Positions 7,320 through 13,696 of a stretch of 58,505 nt of DNA are shown in pieces. The stretch is from Candidatus Pseudoscillospira faecavium (GTDB lineage Bacteria > Bacillota > Clostridia > Oscillospirales > Oscillospiraceae), in contig CAJFVV010000058.1 in the NCBI GenBank assembly GCA_904420565.1, positions 1-58,505 of the forward strand. Reading direction: 5' to 3'. Position numbers and translations under genes: made by a program. How positions within the stretch are numbered: position 1 is the stretch's first letter; the number at the start of each line of letters is the position of its first letter. A model generated the notes under the pieces. It worked only from the letters and a program-made list of their open reading frames with translations, did no database searches and had not been told where the DNA came from.

Positions 7320-8186
7320 ATGAAAAAGCTATTGTCCATTTTGGCAGCTGTCACACTGCTCGTGTCCCTGGCCGCATGCGGCAACAATGCCGGTACTCCC
7401 AGCAGCACAGAAGATTCGCCCAATGACGTCCAAACCATCGGCAACGATTACATCACAATCAACGGCATCTGTGTGGATGATTCCTACCAGGATGACGATG
7501 GCAGCCCGCTCAAGCTGGTATATCTTTTCTACACATTGAATGCCGGCTCAGAGAATCTGCAAATCGACAGCAATTACACTCAACTCACCATTGACGGCAC
7601 CAACACTTACGAATCTGAATATTACCCTGATGATGCATCCGCCTGCTTCCTTGCACAGAATTATTATTACAGCAGCTACATTGAAGATCTCTACACCGGT
7701 ACCTCTATTCAGGTAGCAGCCACTTTCAAAATCCCTGAAGCAGATCTGGAAGCCGGCAAAACCATAACTCTGGAGGACAGCCAGATTCCCGACACAACAG
7801 GCATCGAACTGTCCACCGATGACATTCAGCATTTTAGCAGCGGTGAAGAAATCGCCCAGGCTATGGATCCCGAAGGCTATGCGGCCGAAATGGAACTGCG
7901 CACCGACGCCGACGAAGCTACTGCAACCCAGGTGAAGGGTATGCTGAACGGCTATTATTGGCAATTCTATGTGAACAATGTTTACTATGAGCTGGAGTTC
8001 TCCGCCGAAAACAACTTCGAGCTGCGCACAGGGATCGGTACCACCAGTTCCGGCACTTATTCTGTGAAAAAAGGCTATATTTTCTGCACCTATCCCGATA
8101 CGGGCTACACTGTGGAAATCCCTTATACCATCACAGACGGCGAAATAGATCTGGATGTCACCAGCGGCTTTGACGTACAAGGCTGA
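7320..8186 (+). CDS. Two-domain lipoprotein
   Basis: A 288-residue lipoprotein (lipobox SLAAC, Cys20). Residues 40-165 look like a DUF5067/DUF4352-type sandwich with the same order of blocks as the lipoproteins at 4045 and 8635: a hydrophobic strand (LKLVYLFYTL), NYTQLTIDGTNTYES, and a GTSIQVAATFKIPE strand. Residues about 205-285 resemble the lipocalin-like domain of the lipoprotein at 6427 (GYYWQFYVNNVYYELEF, SGTYSVKKGYIF). It therefore joins two domain types that occur separately in its neighbours. The 182 bases upstream hold no other gene I can support. A strong terminator follows. Function unknown. Confidence 0.83.
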   Translation: MKKLLSILAAVTLLVSLAACGNNAGTPSSTEDSPNDVQTIGNDYITINGICVDDSYQDDDGSPLKLVYLFYTLNAGSENLQIDSNYTQLTIDGTNTYESEYYPDDASACFLAQNYYYSSYIEDLYTGTSIQVAATFKIPEADLEAGKTITLEDSQIPDTTGIELSTDDIQHFSSGEEIAQAMDPEGYAAEMELRTDADEATATQVKGMLNGYYWQFYVNNVYYELEFSAENNFELRTGIGTTSSGTYSVKKGYIFCTYPDTGYTVEIPYTITDGEIDLDVTSGFDVQG

Positions 8187-8198
8187 TAAATGAATTTT

Positions 8199-8232
8199 AA
8201 GTGGCCAGGCTGATTGCCTGGCCACTTTTTTT
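8199..8232 (+). terminator. Terminator after the two-domain lipoprotein gene
   Basis: A perfect 12-bp stem, AAGTGGCCAGGC with its complement (8199-8210 with 8216-8227), loop TGATT, ending in a run of seven T. Confidence 0.92.
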
Positions 8233-8246
8233 ATCACTAAAATGCA

Positions 8247-8486
8247 TTACAGCTCTTCTTTTTGGACGGTGCGCTCCACTTCCGCCACCAACTCACTGGG
8301 GCGCATGTCCAATGCATACGCAAGCTTCCAGATTGTTTCAAAATTCGCTTGTTTGCTGCCGTTCTCAATCATGGTCAAGTGTGTGCGCGCAATGCCGGCA
8401 AGGCCGCTCAGCACATCCTGGGAAACACCCTTCGCCCGCCGCAGGTCCCGGATCGTTTCTCCCACCGCCCGCTGATCGAACTGCAT
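8247..8486 (-). CDS. XRE-family transcriptional regulator (2 of 3)
   Basis: A 79-residue, nearly domain-only Cro/CI-type repressor: TIRDLRRAKGVSQDVLSGLA, GIARTHLTMIENGSKQANFE, and a final helix pair ending in a charged tail. The ribosome site GGGGTGG supports the start. It is divergent from the lipoprotein gene at 8635 with 148 bases between them, repeating the layout of the XRE 1/lipoprotein pair. With no C-terminal sensor domain, it may act as a simple repressor or need a partner. Target inference rests on gene position only. Confidence 0.85.
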   Translation of the reverse strand: MQFDQRAVGETIRDLRRAKGVSQDVLSGLAGIARTHLTMIENGSKQANFETIWKLAYALDMRPSELVAEVERTVQKEEL

Positions 8487-8546
8487 TCCGCCACCCCTTC
8501 CCCATTGATTTCACTCACAATTTTAGGGGAAAATCGGCGCCGCAAT

Positions 8547-8562
8547 GTCTGCGATGATAGAC
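8547..8562. promoter_or_regulatory. Weak inverted repeat between XRE 2 and the lipoprotein gene
   Basis: GTCT (8547-8550) and AGAC (8559-8562) are separated by 8 bases. It lies just upstream of overlapping TATGAT -10 candidates (8578-8588), for which no good -35 is seen. Tentative operator. Confidence 0.25.
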
Positions 8563-8634
8563 GTTCTGCAAGGGAATTATGATATGATATGATTAACACA
8601 GTCTGCATACGCAGGCAAGAGGAGGAAAGAAAAC

Positions 8635-9681
8635 ATGAAAAGAGTGAACGCACTGCTTTTGGCCGCGATTCTGACCATCTCGTTGGCCGCCTGCAGCGGT
8701 GGCGGCAAAGAGGAAAATGCTCCGATTCAAACACTGGGCTGGTTCTTGCTGGAGCGTCAGGAGGGTGAAGCGCTGGATGAACTGACCGACCAGGAAACTT
8801 ATTTGATTCATATTTACGACATCATTCCCGATGAAAGCGAGAATGCAGAGCCAAGCCCCTTTGAATCACACTATTCCATTACACTCAACGAGGCCAATAC
8901 TTATGAGCCGCTGTCTGCCCCTGCTTCCTTCGACCTGGGCTATACCGATCCCACCGATGCAAACTACTTTATGGTTTCCTGCGGCTATGCAGCCCCCTGG
9001 GAAATTGACACAATCCTGGCCGGCAGCGAACCTATCCGCGCCATGTCCGTCTATCAAATTAATAGCAACGATATCACAGAAGACACTACCGGCGTGTTTA
9101 CTGTGGAATTCTGCGGCGCTCTCGACTGCGAAATTGCCTTCACCTCCGAGGATATTACGTCCATCCAGCGCTTTGACGATGTATTTCAGATTGAGGAGGA
9201 CCCTGAAGCCCATATGATTGCCGCGGCTTATTTTCAGCGGGTGCGTTCCATATGCAACAACATGGTCAACGGATATCTGTTCAACAATCTGTTTACCAAC
9301 GGCCTGACCTCTTACCAATCCTGCCTGTCCTGGACGGATGGGATGAGCAAATACGGCGTTTACAGTATGACGGGATTGGAAGGTATGTCCGAAGAGTTTT
9401 TCGGCGGCGAAATCACAGACCCGGAGGTGCAAGCGGATATTGAAGGTCTGCCAGCCCTCGACATTGAAGTCGTCAAAAGCATCTATCCCGATTTGCCGGT
9501 AGATGCGTTTGAATCAGCACTGGATTCCTGGCTGACCAACGGCCCGCTTGCTCTGGAAGCGCTGAGTGCCGGTCAGGATGCCGGTGAAGCTGGTGTTTTG
9601 GCTGATGCAGCCGTGGAAAACATGAAAACTTATGGGCTGCAGATCATTGATGGGTATGCTGCACATCTTACCGGCGAGTGA
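8635..9681 (+). CDS. Lipoprotein, paralogue of the one at 4045
   Basis: A 348-residue lipoprotein with lipobox SLAAC (Cys20). It aligns with the lipoprotein at 4045 over most of its length: YLIHIYDIIPDESE, AGSEPIRAMSVYQINSND, and PALDIEVVKSIYPDLP. The two are diverged duplicates rather than a recent copy, since identity is patchy outside these blocks. The N-terminal part is beta-rich, the C-terminal half helical. Ribosome site GAGGAGG. The gene is divergent from XRE 2, whereas its paralogue at 4045 follows the zinc-ribbon genes. Located outside the membrane; function unknown. Confidence 0.85.
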   Translation: MKRVNALLLAAILTISLAACSGGGKEENAPIQTLGWFLLERQEGEALDELTDQETYLIHIYDIIPDESENAEPSPFESHYSITLNEANTYEPLSAPASFDLGYTDPTDANYFMVSCGYAAPWEIDTILAGSEPIRAMSVYQINSNDITEDTTGVFTVEFCGALDCEIAFTSEDITSIQRFDDVFQIEEDPEAHMIAAAYFQRVRSICNNMVNGYLFNNLFTNGLTSYQSCLSWTDGMSKYGVYSMTGLEGMSEEFFGGEITDPEVQADIEGLPALDIEVVKSIYPDLPVDAFESALDSWLTNGPLALEALSAGQDAGEAGVLADAAVENMKTYGLQIIDGYAAHLTGE

Positions 9682-9790
9682 CCCCTTTTCCAGTGCACAA
9701 AAAGGCAGTGCAAAATGAGTTCTGTCCTTTGCCGTATACAGATCATCTATTTTGATCCACAGCCAAGAAATGTGATGCCATAATATATTT

Positions 9791-9830
9791 GAAACAGGGC
9801 GGTACTATGCAGTACCGCCCTGTTTCTTTC
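9791..9830 (+). terminator. Terminator after the lipoprotein gene at 8635
   Basis: A perfect 16-bp stem, GAAACAGGGCGGTACT with its complement (9791-9806 with 9811-9826), loop ATGC, with T residues in the stem end and tail. Between 9682 and 9961 I see no gene; this hairpin is the only clear element. Confidence 0.85.
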
Positions 9831-9961
9831 ATGCATTGCGTGACTATGGAACCTTTTCGATTTCACAAAACAATGAAATCAAAGTTTTTCAGAGCAAAAG
9901 AGGTTTGGTGCAAACAGCCCATCTCCATTGATAAAGCTTTCCCATCTCCTCTGTGAAATGG

Positions 9962-10117
9962 TCATTTTGCCTCAAAAACATCCTTGCCCATGCCGCAGAT
10001 GGGGCAAACCCAGCTTTCGGGCACTTCTTCCCACGGCGTACCAGGGGCAATACCGTGCTCCGGATCGCCAACTGCAGGATCATAGACATAACCGCAGGGG
10101 CAAACATATGTTGTCAT
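9962..10117 (-). CDS. Rubredoxin with shortened first metal knuckle
   Basis: A 51-residue rubredoxin, an iron-sulfur-free one-electron carrier with a single iron held by four Cys. It reads [14 protein letters not shown], then [11 protein letters not shown] and [14 protein letters not shown]. The second knuckle is the usual CPICG, but the first is C-P-C-G, one residue shorter than the normal C-x-x-C-G. Start at 10117 has GAAAGG 10 bases upstream. It follows the rubrerythrin gene by 25 bases and so likely passes electrons to it for peroxide reduction. The gene is short enough to be lost to a 60-codon cutoff. Confidence 0.9.
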   Translation of the reverse strand: MTTYVCPCGYVYDPAVGDPEHGIAPGTPWEEVPESWVCPICGMGKDVFEAK

Positions 10118-10142
10118 TGGAATCGAACCTTTCTCTTTCAGA

Positions 10143-10685
10143 TTAGCCGAAATAGCGCTTCAGCAGGCCCTCGAAAGCCTTGCCATGTCTCGCTTCGTCG
10201 CGGGCCATTTCATGCACGGTGTCGTGGATTGCATCGAGGTTGAGCGCCTTGGCACGCTTTGCCAGGTCAAACTTACCGGCAGTTGCGCCATTTTCAGCAT
10301 CGACGCGCATTTCCAGATTCTTCTTGGTGGAATCCGTCACAACCTCGCCCAGCAGCTCGGCAAATTTAGCGGCGTGCTCAGCCTCTTCATAGGCAGCCTT
10401 CTCCCAGTACAGGCCAATTTCAGGATAACCCTCGCGGTGCGCCACACGGGCCATGGCTAGATACATGCCGACTTCGGAGCACTCGCCCTCAAAATTAGCG
10501 CGCAGATCCATCTTGATATCTTCGGGCACATCTTTGGCAACGCCGACTACATGTTCAGCAGCCCAAACTCTTTCGCCAGCCTGCTCCTTGAACTTTGCAC
10601 CGGGAACGCCGCACTGGGGGCACTTTTCCGGGGGATTCTCGCCTTCATACACATAACCGCAAACCGGGCAAACCCATTTTTTCAT
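10143..10685 (-). CDS. Reverse-type rubrerythrin (peroxidase)
   Basis: A 180-residue cytosolic non-haem iron peroxidase. The rubredoxin-like domain is at the N terminus ([10 protein letters not shown] at 6, CPQCGVPG at 22), and the ferritin-like di-iron four-helix domain follows ([42 protein letters not shown]). In ordinary rubrerythrins the order is opposite, so this is the reverse type known from clostridia as a hydrogen peroxide and oxygen scavenger. It lies between a Fur/PerR-type regulator and rubredoxin, and reads leftwards with them as one unit. Ribosome site AAGGAGG. Confidence 0.93.
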   Translation of the reverse strand: MKKWVCPVCGYVYEGENPPEKCPQCGVPGAKFKEQAGERVWAAEHVVGVAKDVPEDIKMDLRANFEGECSEVGMYLAMARVAHREGYPEIGLYWEKAAYEEAEHAAKFAELLGEVVTDSTKKNLEMRVDAENGATAGKFDLAKRAKALNLDAIHDTVHEMARDEARHGKAFEGLLKRYFG

Positions 10686-10721
10686 AACAATTTCCTCCTT
10701 AAAATTTTGAAATTCCTAATC

Positions 10722-11165
10722 TTATGAATGTATATTGCAAGCGGAAGCTAAAGTGTATTCCGCTTCAACATCTTCTTTTTCTTCTTTTCCACAGCTTTTG
10801 CATATGCCATGGAAGAGAAGATTGCTGCGCCTGACATCGCAGCCGTACCGTTCGCGTAATTCCTCACGCAGCAAATCCACCGGGAGTTCAATATCCATAA
10901 CTGCACCACATTTTTCGCAGATAAAGTGCGCATGGGGATGCGTGTCCGCATCCAGCCGCTCTACACCATGCACTGTTGCCACACAGACGATTTCACCGCT
11001 TTGACGAAACAGCGAAAGATTGCGATAAACCGTGCCCAAACTCAAATCAGGGTGCTGCGGCTTCAGCTGCGCATAGATCCACTCTGCTGAAGGGTGAATT
11101 CTGCTGTTGCGGATGCACTCCAGAATAGCATCCCTTTTTTTGCTGTGACGCCGCATGGTTGTCAT
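10722..11165 (-). CDS. Fur-family peroxide regulator, PerR-like
   Basis: A 147-residue Fur-family repressor. The winged helix occupies about 1-75 (SAEWIYAQLKPQHPDLSLGTVYRNL), and the dimer and metal domain follows, with DADTHPHAHFICEKCGAV (metal-binding His residues and the first CxxC at 83-86) and GICKSCG near 121 as the second CxxC of the structural zinc site. PerR senses peroxide by oxidation of iron-ligand His residues; Fur would sense iron. PerR is preferred because the gene is upstream of rubrerythrin and rubredoxin. A Fur/Per-type box overlaps its own promoter, so it should repress the whole operon including itself. Confidence 0.87.
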   Translation of the reverse strand: MTTMRRHSKKRDAILECIRNSRIHPSAEWIYAQLKPQHPDLSLGTVYRNLSLFRQSGEIVCVATVHGVERLDADTHPHAHFICEKCGAVMDIELPVDLLREELRERYGCDVRRSNLLFHGICKSCGKEEKEDVEAEYTLASACNIHS

Positions 11166-11184
11166 GCAGTTGCCCCTTTCTTAT

Positions 11185-11199
11185 CAATAATGATTATCG
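11185..11199. promoter_or_regulatory. Fur/PerR-type 7-1-7 box
   Basis: CAATAATGATTATCG reads as a 7-1-7 box close to the family consensus TGATAATNATTATCA. It sits just downstream of the -10, around the expected transcription start, fitting repression. Confidence 0.7.
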
Positions 11200-11201
11200 T
11201 T

Positions 11202-11235
11202 ATTTTTATTATAATAAAAATTTTCTGCTTGTCAA
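11202..11235 (-). promoter_or_regulatory. Promoter of perR-rubrerythrin-rubredoxin with a 20-bp palindrome
   Basis: TTGACA (complement of 11230-11235), a 16-base spacer and TATAAT (complement of 11208-11213). Both hexamers are perfect. The -10 lies inside a perfect palindrome, ATTTTTATTATAATAAAAAT (11202-11221), which could be a second regulator site. Confidence 0.78.
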
Positions 11236-11272
11236 CTGTTTTTTCAAAAAATTTTATTTTTTCCAGCACATG

Positions 11273-11301
11273 AAAAGTGCCCGGAAAATCCGGGCACTTT
11301 T
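11273..11301 (-). terminator. Hairpin terminator after the EF-G-like gene
   Basis: A perfect 12-bp stem, AAAAGTGCCCGG with its complement (11273-11284 with 11290-11301). Read leftwards the stem ends in four U, then CAUG. Modest U-tract. Confidence 0.7.
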
Positions 11302-11323
11302 ATAAAGCACAGCATTCTCTTTT

Positions 11324-13399
11324 TTACTCATCCTCACCCTGCAGCTGCTTCGCCTCTGCAATGGCTTTCTCCTGCACAGCAGGAGGCGCATCCTCATACC
11401 GAAGGAATGCATAGGTAAACATACCCCGCCCCTGCGTCATGGAGCGCAGGTCAATGGCATATGTTCCCATTTCGCCCATGGGCACTTCTGCTACAATTTC
11501 CTGCTCACCAGCTTCCACAGGATTCATGCCGACCACCCGGCCGCGGCGCTTGTTCAGATCGCCCATGACATCACCTGTATAAGAATCCGGCACGATCACA
11601 TGCAGCTCACCGATGGGTTCGAGCAGCACAGGATTCGCCTGGGCCAAACCAGCCTTATAAGCCAAGGAAGCCGCCGTCTTGAAGGCCATTTCCGAGGAGT
11701 CCACGGGGTGATAGGAACCATCCACCAGCGTAGCTTTCAGATAAACCACCGGATAGCCGGCCAGCACGCCGTGCTGCACGCTCTCACGCAAGCCCTTTTC
11801 TACAGCCGGGAAAAAGTTTTTGGGTACACTGCCGCCGAAAACATTCTCTTCAAACACCAGCTCTTCACTGTCGCAGGGCTCAAATTCGATCCAGACATGG
11901 CCGTATTGCCCATGGCCGCCGGACTGTTTCTTGTGCTTGCCTTCCACCTTGACCTTTTTACGGATCTTCTCGCGGTAGGGAACACGAGCAGGACTGAGGG
12001 TCACATCCACACCGAAGCGATCCTTCAGTTTGGCACACAGGACGGACAACTGGATATCGCCGGTACCGGTGAGCACCATCTGGCGCGTCTCGGCATTATT
12101 GACGCAGTGGAAGGTCATATCCTCTTCCGAAAGGCGCACCAAGCCGTTGGCCACCTTGTCCTCCTGTCCTTTGGTCTTGGGTGCGATGGCCATGGTATAG
12201 TTGGCCACCGGGAAGGGAATCGCCGTGAGATTGACCGGGTGTTTGGGGTCGCACAGGCTGTCGTTGGTGCGGGTATCCGCCATCTTGGACACTGCCGCAA
12301 TATCGCCGCAGCAGACCTCCTGCACTTCCGTTGCCTTTTTGCCGCACATGGTGTACAGATGGCCCAGCTTGGCAATATTGCCGGTGCGGGCATTGATAAC
12401 AGACATATCCGGCGTCAGCCGCCCGGAAATCACCTTAAAGTAGGAATACTTGCCATACTGATCGGAAACCGTCTTAAATACAAAGGCATAGGGGGCGCCG
12501 TCCTCGGTAATATCGATTTCCACCTTGTTGCCCTGCATGTCGGTGCCCTTACGGTTGGGAATTTCCACTGGGTTGGGGAACAGCTTGATGATGCAGTCGA
12601 GCAGCGTCAAAGTGCCCAGGCCTGTGAAAGCAGAGCCGCAAACCACCGGGCACAGCGTCAAATCCTTGACACCATTGTGCAGGCCCTGGATAATTTCCTC
12701 CTGGGTGAAGGGCTCACCGGCAAAATATTTCTCCATGAATTCCTCGCTGGTTTCCGCCACGGATTCACACAGCTGCTCGTACAGTTCCTCCACGACATCT
12801 TTTTTATCCTCGGGAATCGGCACTTCCTTGCGGCGCTTTCCCTCCAGCTGATATGCCCGGCGATAGACAATATCCAAAAGCGTTTCAATATGCTTTTCCT
12901 CATCCCACAGGGGCATCATCACAGGGCAGACGCTGCGGCCGAATTTTTCACGCAGGGTTTGCCAGGCACCGTTGAAATCGCCGTTTTCCTCATCTGTTTT
13001 CGAAATGTAAATCGCCCGGGGCATATTGCGCTCCTGCAGGTATTTCCACGCTTTTTCCGTACCAACGGACAGGCCGCCCTTGGCGCTGCCCACGATGATG
13101 CCGGCATCCGCTACGCGCAGGCCTTCCATCACCTCACCGGAAAAATCGAAGTAGCCCGGGGTATCCAGCACATTGATTTTGCAGCCTTTGAACTGAACCG
13201 GTGCCACAGCCAGAGAGATCGAAATCTGTCTTTTGATCTCCTCGGGATCGTTATCGCAAACGGTGTTGCCGTCTGTCACTTTGCCAAGGCGGTCAATGCT
13301 CCCGGTCAGATACAGCATGCTTTCCACCAGGGAAGTCTTCCCGGTGCCGCTGTGTCCCAGCAGACAGACATTACGGATATCTTTTGCAGTGTAGCTCAT
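11324..13399 (-). CDS. Elongation factor G-like GTPase (FusA paralogue)
   Basis: A 691-residue five-domain translational GTPase. The P-loop is GHSGTGKT (15-22). The G3 motif is DTPGYFDF (79-86), where Tyr83 replaces the His that EF-G uses to activate water. The G4 motif is SKTD (133-136) in place of NKxD. Domain IV contains GGHGQYGHVWIEFEP and the C terminus has the usual TQGRGMFTYAF. These changes are typical of the EF-G-like class found beside, not instead of, canonical EF-G in many Firmicutes. Its role is uncertain; candidates are ribosome recycling, rescue or a slow translocase. It is transcribed alone between terminators. The lack of rpsL/rpsG neighbours also argues against the main fusA. 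Confidence 0.9.
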   Translation of the reverse strand: MSYTAKDIRNVCLLGHSGTGKTSLVESMLYLTGSIDRLGKVTDGNTVCDNDPEEIKRQISISLAVAPVQFKGCKINVLDTPGYFDFSGEVMEGLRVADAGIIVGSAKGGLSVGTEKAWKYLQERNMPRAIYISKTDEENGDFNGAWQTLREKFGRSVCPVMMPLWDEEKHIETLLDIVYRRAYQLEGKRRKEVPIPEDKKDVVEELYEQLCESVAETSEEFMEKYFAGEPFTQEEIIQGLHNGVKDLTLCPVVCGSAFTGLGTLTLLDCIIKLFPNPVEIPNRKGTDMQGNKVEIDITEDGAPYAFVFKTVSDQYGKYSYFKVISGRLTPDMSVINARTGNIAKLGHLYTMCGKKATEVQEVCCGDIAAVSKMADTRTNDSLCDPKHPVNLTAIPFPVANYTMAIAPKTKGQEDKVANGLVRLSEEDMTFHCVNNAETRQMVLTGTGDIQLSVLCAKLKDRFGVDVTLSPARVPYREKIRKKVKVEGKHKKQSGGHGQYGHVWIEFEPCDSEELVFEENVFGGSVPKNFFPAVEKGLRESVQHGVLAGYPVVYLKATLVDGSYHPVDSSEMAFKTAASLAYKAGLAQANPVLLEPIGELHVIVPDSYTGDVMGDLNKRRGRVVGMNPVEAGEQEIVAEVPMGEMGTYAIDLRSMTQGRGMFTYAFLRYEDAPPAVQEKAIAEAKQLQGEDE

Positions 13400-13425
13400 G
13401 GTGCTCTCTCCTTATACTGTGAACT

Positions 13426-13439
13426 TTGGTCTGGACCAA
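13426..13439. promoter_or_regulatory. Palindrome in the leader of the EF-G-like gene
   Basis: TTGGTCTGGACCAA is a perfect 6-2-6 inverted repeat just downstream of the predicted -10 and upstream of the ribosome site. Possible operator. Confidence 0.35.
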
Positions 13440-13447
13440 TTGTGTTA

Positions 13448-13476
13448 ATTATATAATAATCTATCGGATTGCACAA
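13448..13476 (-). promoter_or_regulatory. Promoter of the EF-G-like gene
   Basis: Leftwards: TTGTGC (complement of 13471-13476), 17-base spacer, TATAAT (complement of 13448-13453). The rest of 13477-13609 is AT-rich with no gene seen. Confidence 0.5.
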
Positions 13477-13609
13477 GAGAAATCTGTCAAAAAGCACCAA
13501 ATTTTTTGAATGATGCGTGCTATTTTCTTAATATTCTTTCCACAAGCGCACCGTCAAAAACGCCAAAACATTTTCTTGCATTTTCTTGCAAAATTCCAAA
13601 AAAATTTTA

Positions 13610-13655
13610 AAAAAAAGGAAAACCGGGCGAAAGACTGCGCTTTTCGCCCGGTTTT
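13610..13655 (-). terminator. Strong terminator after the ATPase-like gene
   Basis: Stem AAAACCGGGCGAAA with TTTCGCCCGGTTTT (13619-13632 with 13642-13655). Leftwards it is followed by CC and a run of eight U. Confidence 0.92.
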
Positions 13656-13696
13656 CTATTCGTGATTTTCACTGCTTTCAAGCGCTGTTTCTGCGC

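Noticed and set aside
9889..10107. A 72-codon frame in the rubredoxin region
   Set aside because: It is out of frame with the 51-codon rubredoxin, which has all family motifs and a ribosome site.
11600..13456. Long open frame (618 codons) on the plus strand opposite the EF-G-like gene
   Set aside because: It is antisense to a gene with strong family motifs, has biased His/Gln-rich sequence and no ribosome site.
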